Assembly: GCA_039105265.1 (NCBI GenBank)
Contig: JAPFFF010000044.1
Coordinates: 930,001 to 994,000 of the forward strand
From: Tritrichomonas musculus
Taxonomy: Eukaryota; Parabasalia; Tritrichomonadida; Tritrichomonadidae
DNA: 64,000 nucleotides
Direction: 5' to 3'
The notes beneath the pieces are model-generated. The model did no database searches and was not told the DNA's origin. It worked only from the letters and a program-made list of their open reading frames with translations. Below are positions 48,461 through 57,554 of the stretch, piece by piece. Every line of letters starts with the position of its first letter. Within the stretch, counting starts at the first letter, position 1. The translations under genes and the position numbers were made by a program.

Positions 48461-48952
48461 ATGTCAAAACACTTAACAGGCTCAAAACGTTTAGCGGTTA
48501 TTCAAAGGTGGATAAATGGCCATGACGATCCAGATTGGGAGGTTTTGTTAACTCGAAAACAAGGGAAGTATATTGTTAAAAAGCGAGAAACACCAATAGA
48601 AGAAGAAAAAGAAGAGAAAACTCCAGAAAATGAAGAGAACGAAGTTTTTGAAGAGGAAGAAGAAAAACCCAAAATGCAAAAACAAAAGTCGAAAAAACTC
48701 ACAAAAAGTCAAGAAATCGATCCAACGATAAACCTTGAAATCTTAAATCAACTCAAATTACTGGGTGATGAAATCAAACGCAAAAGAGAAAAGAAAGAAC
48801 AAAAACGATTAATTGAAGAAGTAATCTCAAAGAAAACTCCAGCACCAAAACAAGCACCTCCTCCTCCTCCTCCTCCAATACAAGAAGAAGAATATTATGA
48901 ACCACCAATTCCAAGACAAAGACGAAACAGAATCTTTGATGATATATATTAA
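48461..48952 (+). CDS. Unrecognised 163-aa charged, Pro-rich protein, type A
   Basis: ATG at 48461. N-terminus LTGSKRLAVIQRWINGHDDP, DWEVLLTRKQGKYIVKK looks folded; then Glu-rich and Lys-rich stretches, a coiled coil (LLGDEIKRKREKKEQKRLIE), PPPPPPP and an Arg-rich RQRRNRIFDDIY end. No family recognised. Lies between the small basic gene and the capsid gene, so a virion assembly or scaffold role is plausible. Confidence 0.65.
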   Translation: MSKHLTGSKRLAVIQRWINGHDDPDWEVLLTRKQGKYIVKKRETPIEEEKEEKTPENEENEVFEEEEEKPKMQKQKSKKLTKSQEIDPTINLEILNQLKLLGDEIKRKREKKEQKRLIEEVISKKTPAPKQAPPPPPPPIQEEEYYEPPIPRQRRNRIFDDIY

Positions 48953-48969
48953 CTTTTTTTATTCAAGAA

Positions 48970-50646
48970 ATGATTAATCATGAGGTTTATATGAAAACAT
49001 CAGCTGAAGTTTGTTCGCAAATTGCGTCATATTTCGATGTTGTAGATAGCTGTATTGCCACTTCTGATACAAACAAACAGTATTAAATTAATCCACAAAC
49101 ATCATATTCGCCTTCACCTCCAATAAAACAAGGGTCATATACAAGTGTTATTATTTCTCCAAATACACACAATACAGCTGACATCTATAATGGTTTTATT
49201 CGTGCTGATCTAAAAGTGACAATGAATATAAATGAAAAGATACCAGATTTGAGTGATATTGGCGGTTATCCATTCAATAAAATCTGGTTTGGATTCAAAG
49301 ATGCAAGAGATGCTATTGAAAAATATGAAATAGTAGCTAACGGAATAACGATATATACACAAAACTTTGGTTGCGAAGAATCGTTCTTAACTGCATGTTG
49401 TGCGAATGAAACAACAAAGAGAGCAGATGTATACTCAAAGGCAAGACATAAAGATATATGGAATAATAATTTTGCCACTCGTTGCGGAATAGTAATTAAT
49501 TGGCCAAAAGATGATTTAACAGCAACATTTACGATTCATTTAAAAATTGATTTGCGTAGATTCTTGCCATTATCAAATATAAAATATTTACCAGCTTTTG
49601 CAGGAAAACTCGAATTAAGATTATATTTCTCATGTGCTGGTATGCTTTTTTGTCCATGTGGACCATCAAGATCTTTACTTGCTCAACCATCTCTTGCAAC
49701 TAAATATACTTTTTCTGCGATCACTAATGAATTCACACCTGTTGGCGATGATGTTAAAATATGGATTTCAAGTACATCAGCTAATTCATCAGGCCAAGCA
49801 TCAGAAAAGACAGATGGAGCTGAAATACTAGCATCAGAAACACCATATACTATTTATTCTGGTTTACGAAAATTCCAAGTCTATGAGTATGAAATCACTG
49901 AATGCTCATCAATTATTCCATGTTTTGGTATAAACAATGAGATTTATCAACAATTGGTTCAGCGTTATTCAAATCCACAACATCCACTCACATTTCCAAC
50001 TCAAACATTGTCATTTTACACCTGCACTCAAGCATTAAAACAAATCCAAGACAAAACAACAGTCACTGTCACTCCAAGATTTGTTGATTCTATCTTTTGT
50101 TTATTCCCTCTTCATCAACGTCATCATACATATTTCAAAAATCCACTTTTTAAACATTTCCAATTGAATTGTGGCGGTTATGGCAATATTCCAGCCAAAT
50201 CTTTCGGAACAGATGGTGAATATCCAGAATTCATTGAATATAGTCAAAATGCAATGAATATGAATGGTGAACAAACCGGTTTCAATAAAGAGGTTATCGC
50301 TTCATTATGTAATGTAAGTAAACCTTTAGCCAATATCACAGGTTTATATCCAAACGATAGGACTTCATTCTTTATCGGTTTTGCGACAGAAACAGATGGG
50401 ACATATCAACAGGGCCTTACAAGCTTATCACCAATTAACTTCGAAATAATCGTCACACAGGAACATGCACAAATAAAAGATCCAAATGATAAATCAGAGA
50501 ATTATAAAAAGCATTTTTCTCAAATAGTCGATACGCCACCAATATTAGGTTTATTAGTTGATGCTTCTATTTCGATTTTAGTGCAGCCCAATGGCATGCC
50601 CCCACTGGTTCGAATCGGGAATTATGACATTACAACTCCTGAATAA
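48970..50646 (+). pseudogene. Major capsid protein, type A (broken about once)
   Basis: The frame from 49216 to 50646 covers most of the protein: IWFGFKDARDAIEKYEIVAN, GITIYTQNFGCEESF, ATFTIHLKIDLRRFLPLSNI, LELRLYFSCAG, and the C-terminal FEIIVTQEHAQIKDP and LGLLVDASISILVQPNGMPP. Two beta-barrel-like halves fit a double jelly-roll capsid protein, although it has diverged strongly from the type B capsid. Short coding sequence upstream from 48970 appears to belong to the same locus. The copy looks broken about once. Confidence 0.65.
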
Positions 50647-50668
50647 AATAGAATTTTTCTTTACTTAA

Positions 50669-51094
50669 ATGGCTAATGATTATAAATCCCCAAATGCAGA
50701 GATTGTAGGAAGAGAAGGAGTAATGTATAATGAAAATACAGAAAAAGTGCGATTTATCAAAGGCAAACATTATGGTATCTTTTCGAACGATAACACTTAT
50801 GCTGTCACTTTTAATCCCAAGGTCAATTTGCCACCAACGATAGTTCGAGAAAATAAACCTGTACGTCCTCCACCAACTAATCAGCACACAACAAAAGGAC
50901 TTCATGAACCACCAGTAAGCTTAACTGACGGAAAACATTATATTCACCATGGATATGTGAAAAAACCGCCACTTTGGCCTCCTTATCTGAAAAAGCCAGA
51001 AGATTTAGCTCGAATACAAGGATTAGCAGATGAAAATAATAAAGGATCAATAATATATGGACCTAAACACTCAGTTATAATTAAAAATAATTAA
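50669..51094 (+). CDS. 141-aa post-capsid protein, type A
   Basis: ATG at 50669. Contains NAEIVGREGVMYNENTEKVR, FIKGKHYGIFSNDNTYAVTF, Pro-rich VRPPPTNQHTT, then HYIHHGYVKKPPLWPPYLKK and IIYGPKHSVIIKNN. Its C-terminal family signature also survives at 5021-5176. The C-terminus with PPYLKKPE may be a docking peptide on capsid (inference). Function unknown. Confidence 0.7.
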   Translation: MANDYKSPNAEIVGREGVMYNENTEKVRFIKGKHYGIFSNDNTYAVTFNPKVNLPPTIVRENKPVRPPPTNQHTTKGLHEPPVSLTDGKHYIHHGYVKKPPLWPPYLKKPEDLARIQGLADENNKGSIIYGPKHSVIIKNN

Positions 51095-51174
51095 TGATTC
51101 CTCCAAGGCCTATTTTGCTGGTACTGGCGGATTTTTTTTATTCATTGGCGGAAATCTTAACGTCAAAAATTTTC

Positions 51175-51200
51175 GGCCCCGGGCCTAAAGACCCGGGGCC
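51175..51200. terminator. Strong GC hairpin (9-bp perfect stem)
   Basis: GGCCCCGGG-CCTAAAGA-CCCGGGGCC, 80 bp downstream of the 141-aa gene in otherwise AT-rich DNA. It could end transcription or be a remnant of an element end. Confidence 0.45.
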
Positions 51201-52130
51201 AATTATTTCAAAATCATACTATGATTATTAAATAAAGGTTTTTTGTAATATTTGTATTTTTTAAATTTTATAATGTTTAAAAGAAAAAGAAAATACCGGT
51301 CATTATTAACGTAACTTATTTTTGTTGCTTTAAATTTGGCTATTTTGGTCTCCTATCTAGAACGAATTCAAAACTATTTTTTAAAATAGTAAATAGAATA
51401 TATAAATCATGTTTATTTAGAAAAATTAATCGTATATAAAAATATGATAAAGATTATGTAAAAATAAAATTTGTTCCACAATTATATCACCTTTGTGACA
51501 AAAAATACTATAAAAATAATACAAACGATTTATTGGTAAAAAATAAAAGATTTCTGAAATATCGTATTATTTTTTTTAAATTTGATGGGAATAATTTCCA
51601 TATAAAGCATTGCTAAAACCCAACATTAAATTCTAACCTTCAATAAAGATGAAATTTCATAAGATCAAATCAAAATAATATTAATAAGATTTTAGAAAAG
51701 ATTACTGAGCGGGCAAATTGCTTTATATTGGTAGTTTAAGTAATGCAATGCACAATAAAGTTCGATTGTTAATAAAGATTTATGAGTAATACACTTGTGG
51801 AAATAATTACTATGTAAATTGAAAAAAAAAGGCTGAGAACTTGGTGTATATCATAAGTTTTTGTTAAATATCTGACATCGAATGATAAAAATTATCAAAG
51901 CTACTGGAATTTGAGGAAATTAAGAGTTCTTTGTGTTTCGAAATTTGAGAAAAAATATTTATGTCATTAATATTTGAGACAAAAATATGGGTGGCTGTCA
52001 TTTCTTTTGATTATTTTTGTTTTAGATATATCTTTGAATAATTAATGTATTTGAATTAAAAAAAAAATATTTCTTTTTTTAAAATTAAATAATAAAAGAA
52101 ATTATTAAAGAAATAAGAAAAAATTAATTC

Positions 52131-52280
52131 TTTTTTGTTCCGCCAAAACTTCCTCCAAATTGAATGTGGCGGAAGAATCGCCAAACAGTTTTTTTGCGCC
52201 AAATTGAATACTTTTTTGTGGCTTAACGGCCATTTTTTCCGCCACATTCAATTTGGCGGAAGTTTTGGCGAAACAAAAAA
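52131..52280. mobile_element. Foldback MITE of about 150 bp
   Basis: Arms of about 44 bp (52131-52174 and 52238-52280, two mismatches) starting TTTTTTGTTCCGCCAAAACT, with GTGGCGGAA at the inner edge. The short centre repeats GCCAAATTGAATAC. No clear target duplication seen. Confidence 0.7.
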
Positions 52281-52718
52281 GGCTCTAAAATTGCTTTTTA
52301 AAATATATATAATTGTTATAATACAAATAAATAAGAATATTATTTATTTTATTTATGTCATTTTAATTAATATAACAAGATATGGAAATATTTAAAAAAA
52401 AGGAAAGCATTCAAAAAGTTATAGAAAATATTTTCAAAAAGTTAAAAAAGATTCAAAAAAAAAATATTAAAATATCCTATAATTTTTAAAACATTTTTAA
52501 AATATTTTTATAAAAATTATTAACTTACATATATATATTATTTATTAAGTTAAATTATTCTATATTTTAACAAATAAAAAAACGAATTCTTTTTCAAAAA
52601 ATGCCAGCGCCATTCCGCCAATGGTATTTTGTTTGGCGTGTCGCAAATTTGGCGGAAGTGGCCATGGCGGTATTATTTAATAATATCTATTAAATTAAAT
52701 TAATTTTTATTAATTAAA

Positions 52719-53087
52719 TTATTTTTCTTCTTCTTTTTCTTTTTCTTCTTTCTTTTCTTCATCCTCTTCTTTTTCATTATCATCAGAAGAAAAATTAAAA
52801 GGACTATCGTCAGAATCAGTACTGATCATTTTAATAGTGTTTGGTTTTTGCATTGTATCCTTTAGTGTCATCACCAAGTCAAGATTATTTTTGGTGTCTA
52901 TAACTTTATTTCTGAGATCGCAATAGGTCTTCATCATCGACGCCATAATATCTTTTTTATATTCTGGAATTTTGTCTCTTTGTTCAAGGAATGAAGCTAT
53001 CTCATTTTGAAGGGGAATGAGCTCTTTGTTCAATCTTGTTAATTCTTTCGCCAATTCATTAGCTGAGAACTTGTTTTGTCTGGACAT
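52719..53087 (-). CDS. Unrecognised 122-aa coiled-coil acidic-tail protein, type A
   Basis: ATG at 53087, with TCACAC and TCATT just upstream on the minus strand. Helical coiled coil (LAKELTRLNKELIPLQNEIA, DLRNKVIDTKNNLDLVMTL), then an acidic tail of Asp/Glu/Lys (DDNEKEEDEEKKEEKEKEEE). Divergent from the GCC gene. It resembles 5749-6111 in strand, size and acidic end. Function unknown. Confidence 0.65.
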   Translation of the reverse strand: MSRQNKFSANELAKELTRLNKELIPLQNEIASFLEQRDKIPEYKKDIMASMMKTYCDLRNKVIDTKNNLDLVMTLKDTMQKPNTIKMISTDSDDSPFNFSSDDNEKEEDEEKKEEKEKEEEK

Positions 53088-53187
53088 TTTAAAAGTGTGA
53101 AATGATTTATCAATAAATGGCCGGCTACTTATGATAATTCAGAAGTTAATTGGTCCCTTAAAATTTTCAGGTTTATCTCCAAGGCAA

Positions 53188-53709
53188 ATGATCAAGAAGA
53201 GAACAAACGCAACTGGTGTTAACGCAAATATAGCATTGGAGCCAACAGCAGCATCGTCATCGACTTCAAATATAAATAATAATATTATTATAAATAAACG
53301 AGAAGATGGGAAGGAGGAGATAGTGATAACAAGAGACGTGAATGCTCAAATAGAACCGGAAATCAATGAAACAGACGCAAAAAGTGTGATTTTAGAAACA
53401 TATGCTCAAATACTTTTAAATCAGGATAAAGCGCTTTTAAGCAATTTAATCTTTAAGCATTCTATTATTGTCCCTAAAGAGTGCTTAGAAGAAATCATAA
53501 AAGCAATTCTCAAAGTGAACGAAGTCGAAGTACATATTGATGAAGATATTGGTTGTTGTGCCGGAAAAGCAAACCCAATTCGAAGAATAGAAGCCATTAA
53601 AATACTCAAAGAGAACGGCGAAATCGTCACTGATTTCAAACAAGTTTATAATAAAGAATATAATGAATTATTAAACAATTATCACTTATGTTTAAAGTTT
53701 TGCGTTTAG
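53188..53709 (+). CDS. GCC-motif Polinton protein, type A copy 2
   Basis: 173 aa from the ATG at 53188, chosen because the relative at 5197 starts at the same MIKKR residue; an upstream in-frame ATG at 53131 adds 19 unshared residues. SSTSNINNNIIINKREDGKE, helical VILETYAQILLNQDKALL, DEDIGCCAGKANP and YNKEYNELLNNYHLCLKFC. The TQT-like site of copy 1 is not kept here (DVNAQIEP). Function unknown. Confidence 0.75.
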   Translation: MIKKRTNATGVNANIALEPTAASSSTSNINNNIIINKREDGKEEIVITRDVNAQIEPEINETDAKSVILETYAQILLNQDKALLSNLIFKHSIIVPKECLEEIIKAILKVNEVEVHIDEDIGCCAGKANPIRRIEAIKILKENGEIVTDFKQVYNKEYNELLNNYHLCLKFCV

Positions 53710-54240
53710 TTAGTTAAAAACCCAGTAAATAGCTCCTCCACCAGTTATATTAAATATTTGGCAATTGCAAACTAGAAGAATACAATTCTGAGAAAAAATA
53801 ATTCCTCCAGGTTCGTAAGATTTAATATTCGAGAATTTGCAATGTTTCAATATAATGGCTTCAGATTGATTTTTTTTTACAATTCTTGGGACAGGGCAAA
53901 AAGGGTCAGGTGATATGGTTGGAGTTAATGAGGGAGTTTGTTTTGGAGGATCATACAGATAAAAAAGTCCATGAAGAGCAGAAGCACTTCTGCTTTGGAT
54001 TATGAGAGTATCAGTAGTGATCGGCATTGATTGTGAATCAAAGAAAACTTGCCATTTCTGACGAACATCTGATTTACAATTAATGTTTAATTGACTTAAT
54101 TGTCCAAAATAAATGTCAATTGTATCAAAATTAGAGTCTTTCATTCCAATTATCCAAAATCGAGAACATGTAATTTGTTGTTCAAGAATTCCTCCTTGAT
54201 AAAGAACGAAGAGATGATCCTTCAAGTCAGAAGTATCCAT
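53710..54240 (-). pseudogene. Pmp-like beta-helix surface protein fragment (fossil)
   Basis: About 176 codons. The C-terminal part (KHCKFSNIKSYEPGGIIF, CNCQIFNITGGGAIYW) has the GG(A/I)I and F-x2-N/I-type repeats of right-handed beta-helix proteins such as the Trichomonas polymorphic-membrane-like (Pmp) family. The N-terminal part is beta-rich (LFVLYQGGILEQQITCSRFW). A hydrophobic signal-like sequence is encoded just upstream. The copy is short for a Pmp protein and appears broken. It could be a captured host adhesin piece inside the element, or host sequence. Confidence 0.45.
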
Positions 54241-54432
54241 CGCCCAGTCTCCATAAACTTAAGTAAAATTCCAAGCAGGTATCCAATTAGCCTCTTCCGG
54301 GATTCCATCAGGTCTTTCAAATGATTCAATGAGTATCAATAAGATAATGAACATTGAAAAAAATGAAAACGGTTATGTCAGATCACATAACATTCTCAAA
54401 AAAAAAGATTAATTTAATAAAAGTTAATTCTT

Positions 54433-55413
54433 TTATTTATTAATTTGAAAGAATTGATATGCGTCTTCACGCAATTGATAAATTGCTGCCTTTGAGCCAT
54501 CTTTGGTTTCACGGCAGTATTTGAGAACGCTGTTTCGAAAGGCTTGCATTGTTCCAACAGCATATCCATTTTCGATGCACCAAGCTTTAAAGGATTCAAA
54601 GGCCTGCTTCTTTTGTATTCCATGGATAAATTGTGAAACATTCAGCTGAATGAATGCTGAGTATGGATTCTTCGAAAAGTTAATAATGTCTGTTTTCTCT
54701 CTTGTCAAAGGAATGATTGTCGGATCCCATTGGGAAAGATCAATTCTTCTGAACCAAGATAACAGGATCGAAAAAAAATCAGGAGTGAAGGACCCATAAA
54801 GATTATTAAAATAGTCTTTATCTCCTCGTTTTTCTGCTGAAACTTCCATAACTATGTATCGTCTATCATCTTCTGCTATTTTGATAGGTGCAAAATTGTT
54901 CGAAAGGAAGATAAAGTTGGCAACATTTTGCTGAGTAAAGACGTCCTGATACTTCTTGTGAATGTCAATTGACTCTTCCGTGATCAATGTCTTTAAGGTG
55001 TCGTCATCATATTTCTTGTTGCCGATAAAACTCTTTACTTCATTACACACAAGCAACATTTTATACATCAAACTTCCATTAAATTTGCCTGTGAGATAAT
55101 CAAGTTTGGCATCAGGATTGGCATAACCACCAAAAAGTTTACAAATAGTGTCAGTAAACGTGTTTTTCCCAGTACCCTGCATACCTGTTATGACGAGTGC
55201 TGTTTTGGTCTTTTTTCCAATATTTTGGATAATATACGATATCCAGGATATGACATAATTGAAAACATCTTTTCTTTTTTTGCATATGATGGCAAAAATA
55301 TGAGAAAGGAATGGCTGAATAACTTCTTGTCTTATATTTTGTCCAAAGCATAAAGGATAATCAAATCCCTGGAAGAATTGAAACACATCCAATCGTCCGG
55401 TGTAGAATGCCAT
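54433..55413 (-). CDS. Superfamily 3 helicase (D5-like), type A
   Basis: 326 aa, ATG at 55413. Walker A GMQGTGKNTF (77-86), Walker B KMLLVCNEVK (near 118-127), motif C FIFLSNNFAP (168-176) and arginine-finger DDRRYIVMEVS (182-192), with a C-terminal helical domain. This is the poxvirus D5/DUF5906 class of replicative helicase. Most Polintons rely on PolB alone, while virophages and Polinton-like viruses use SF3 helicases, so the pairing is notable. The left type A copy has no helicase at the equivalent place. It follows the 256-aa gene with 12 bp between them and may be its functional C-terminal partner. Confidence 0.85.
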   Translation of the reverse strand: MAFYTGRLDVFQFFQGFDYPLCFGQNIRQEVIQPFLSHIFAIICKKRKDVFNYVISWISYIIQNIGKKTKTALVITGMQGTGKNTFTDTICKLFGGYANPDAKLDYLTGKFNGSLMYKMLLVCNEVKSFIGNKKYDDDTLKTLITEESIDIHKKYQDVFTQQNVANFIFLSNNFAPIKIAEDDRRYIVMEVSAEKRGDKDYFNNLYGSFTPDFFSILLSWFRRIDLSQWDPTIIPLTREKTDIINFSKNPYSAFIQLNVSQFIHGIQKKQAFESFKAWCIENGYAVGTMQAFRNSVLKYCRETKDGSKAAIYQLREDAYQFFQINK

Positions 55414-55425
55414 CTGCTCTATTGT

Positions 55426-56196
55426 CTAAAAGTTTGTATTTGTTCCTTCCTGCAAAACTTTATATGCTGTAATTGCTTTTGTCGTTTTGCCCAAAGTTAT
55501 TGACTTTAGTTTTTGATTGAACTGTGCCATAGTAGTGAATGTCAGTTGTGCGTGATTGTACTTTGTGTCTCTCACTTTGAGGAGAAAAATTGATGGCACA
55601 ACATCAATATGTTTAGCAACTCTGACAAGATCAGTCATGAATTCCCCGACTCTGATGCCAAACCCTGTGCTTTTCCTATGGTCTTTGTGTCTGATGCTAG
55701 TTAATGAAAAATGGGTATATGTTTCAATTTGAGCTGAGTCATTAATGGTGTTATTAATGTACGTCTCAAGCATGTAATTCCTCTGTCTTTGAGGTAAACA
55801 GTTTAAGAAATCGAATAACCATCTGTTCCCTTTGAGAGTTTGATTATTTAGCCAATTTTCTTCGACAAATTCTTCACTATTTCCCTCTTTGAGACACCAC
55901 CATCTTTTCATGATTTGCTTTTTGAAATCGGTCTTATATGGTGCAATAGATATTGAATTGAATACCTGACCAAAATTCTCTTCGTTTTGTTCCAACAATA
56001 AATAAAGTGCCAATAAATCATCACCGTCAAGTTTAATTGGGTTATTGTTGACACAAAGATCATTATCATTAAAATCTGGGTGGTAATGTGGCAGGACATT
56101 TTGAATTATTATTTGGTCTTCATCGTTACTATCATCCAAATAAGGATCTTCTTCAGTCATTTGTTCTTCTTCAGTCATTTGTTCTTCTTCAGTCAT
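55426..56196 (-). CDS. Helicase-associated N-terminal protein (primase-like?), type A
   Basis: 256 aa, ATG at 56196 with TCACATTT (56202-56209, minus) upstream. It begins with three MTEEEQ repeats, then an acidic region, LDGDDLLALYLLLEQNEENF, KRWWCLKEGNSEEF, and a C-terminal KSTGFGIRVGEFMTDLVRV. Large-virus D5 helicases carry primase-type domains before the ATPase; position suggests a similar role, but no catalytic primase motif is visible. It sits 12 bp ahead of the helicase. Confidence 0.55.
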   Translation of the reverse strand: MTEEEQMTEEEQMTEEDPYLDDSNDEDQIIIQNVLPHYHPDFNDNDLCVNNNPIKLDGDDLLALYLLLEQNEENFGQVFNSISIAPYKTDFKKQIMKRWWCLKEGNSEEFVEENWLNNQTLKGNRWLFDFLNCLPQRQRNYMLETYINNTINDSAQIETYTHFSLTSIRHKDHRKSTGFGIRVGEFMTDLVRVAKHIDVVPSIFLLKVRDTKYNHAQLTFTTMAQFNQKLKSITLGKTTKAITAYKVLQEGTNTNF

Positions 56197-56245
56197 TTCA
56201 GAAATGTGAAGAGCTTTTTTGTTTTTTATTTTTTCTCAAAAATAA

Positions 56246-56482
56246 ATGTCCGGACGATTAGATCTTTCAGAATTTAATGAAACAAATGTTATCAAAAAGC
56301 TCACCAGATCAGAAAGTATACAAAATTTGAAAAGAGGACGAAAACTAAAATACGCTACTGAAGAAGAAAGACATGAAGCTAGAAAACAACAACAAAAAGC
56401 ATATAGAGAAAGGAAAAAAAGAGAATTAGAAGAATTAAGAGAAAAAGTAAATATGATAACGAATACCTTGCCACGTGGATAG
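56246..56482 (+). CDS. bZIP-like basic DNA-binding protein, type A copy 2
   Basis: 78 aa, ATG at 56246. LDLSEFNETNVIKKL, AT-hook-like KRGRKLKYATEEE, basic region ARKQQQKAYRERKKREL and a short zipper (LEELREKVNMI). Its last codons (TLPRG) come from the first unit of a TACCTTGCCACGTGGATAG repeat, just as copy 1 ends in its own array. CACGTG is the classic bZIP/bHLH core, so the protein may bind the neighbouring array. This is inference. Confidence 0.68.
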   Translation: MSGRLDLSEFNETNVIKKLTRSESIQNLKRGRKLKYATEEERHEARKQQQKAYRERKKRELEELREKVNMITNTLPRG

Positions 56483-56705
56483 ATAATTTTTTTCGTTATT
56501 TTGTGCTTATTCAAAATTTACCTTGGCACGTGGATAGGTAAAGAATTCAATTTACCTTGCCACTTCTTTTTTTGAATACTTTTCAATACTTATTCAAATT
56601 TTTTACCTTGCCACGTGGATAGATAATTTTTATTCGTTATTTTTTACCTTGCCACGTGGATAGATAATTTTTATTCGTTATTTTTTACCTTGCCACATGG
56701 ATAGA
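56464..56705. repeat. Array of about six CCACGTGG (G-box) units
   Basis: Units TACCTTGCCACGTGGATAG begin near 56464, 56518, 56552 (degenerate), 56604, 56645 and 56686 (CCACATGG). Spacing is about 34-54 bp, mostly filled with ATAATTTTTATTCGTTATTT. Lies between convergent genes, at the same place as the CACATG array in copy 1. Confidence 0.9.
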
Positions 56706-56753
56706 TAATTTTTATTCGTTATTTTCAAAATTTAATTTGACAGATGGACATGT

Positions 56754-57173
56754 TTAGTAAAAAATCTTAGTGTATAAAACAAATCTTTTTCTTGCTATTT
56801 GTTTCCGTTTTTTCTTGAACAATAATGTTATTTCTTTTATCTTAGACAAGCCAATATTGGTTAAATTTGTGCCAAAATAACTATTATATAAATCTCTGAG
56901 TTCATTAACTTTGTAGTTATCTTTTCTGAGAGATTTATAAAATGCCAAAAATTTGGGATTGATATGGAGGCTTTCTGGTATTTTGAGCTTTTTGCTCAAT
57001 TCGAAACCAGGAATTTTATCTTCTTGAGAAGATATATGTAATGACAATATGATATCTTTTCCCAGTTTTTCTATTTGATTATCAAGATGCCAGAGCTCTT
57101 TGTCTTCTTCTGTTAACTCATAATGAACTAAAGAATCAAGAAAATCAGTTTCGTCTTCAAAGTATTCAGACAT
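56754..57173 (-). CDS. LYN-FG small Polinton protein, type A copy 2
   Basis: 139 aa from 57173, chosen because TCACACT (57178-57184, minus) is immediately upstream. Acidic N-terminus (SEYFEDETDFLDSLVHY), a helical middle, ELRDLYNSYFGTNLTNIGLS and a basic C-terminus (KKKRKQIARKRFVLYTK). Related to 7065-7400. Function unknown; the basic end suggests nucleic-acid contact. Confidence 0.7.
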   Translation of the reverse strand: MSEYFEDETDFLDSLVHYELTEEDKELWHLDNQIEKLGKDIILSLHISSQEDKIPGFELSKKLKIPESLHINPKFLAFYKSLRKDNYKVNELRDLYNSYFGTNLTNIGLSKIKEITLLFKKKRKQIARKRFVLYTKIFY

Positions 57174-57177
57174 AAAA

Positions 57178-57184
57178 AGTGTGA
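57178..57184 (-). promoter_or_regulatory. Initiator TCACACT
   Basis: TCACACT on the minus strand, 5-11 bases before the ATG at 57173. The same TCACACT precedes PolB at 58802-58808, and TCACAC precedes the gene at 53087. Confidence 0.5.
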
Positions 57185-57206
57185 ACTTTTTCAAAAGAAT
57201 TTTCAA

Positions 57207-57554
57207 ATTCTATAGGAAAAACATTTTTTAGAATAAAAATAACTATTTTATAAATATGTATATTTAATGTAGATATTAAATAATAGTTTAGATTTAAAAA
57301 ATAAAATACTTTGGAATAAAATTTACATTCTCTCAATTTATTGAAATATTTTTAATAATTTGTTTTTTAATAATAATCATAAAAATAATATATATACTTA
57401 ATATAGATAATTAATAATTAATCGTTAGATTAAAACTAATTATTTATTATAAAAATGATCGGACATTCAATTTTGTGAGAAACGATAATTGAGAGAATAA
57501 ATTTTTTCCTTCTGAATTATTCTTAAAAACCGCCATTGCTGACCATTTTTTTTA
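57207..57554. other. AT-rich gene-free interval
   Basis: Divergent spacer between the LYN-FG gene and the repeat-protein gene. Only AT-rich sequence seen. A candidate for control sites, none recognised. Confidence 0.4.

Larger units (their letters stand above)
51095..52718. other. 1.6-kb gene-free insert region with GGCGGA hairpins
   Basis: Very AT-rich, no gene. It contains a 9-bp GC stem at 51175-51200, TGGCGGA clusters at 51125-51150 and 52600-52670, and a foldback at 52131-52280. In the left type A copy the tail of the 141-aa family is only 21 bp from the GCC gene, so this region (with the 122-aa gene) is extra here and probably includes transposon remains. Confidence 0.6.
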
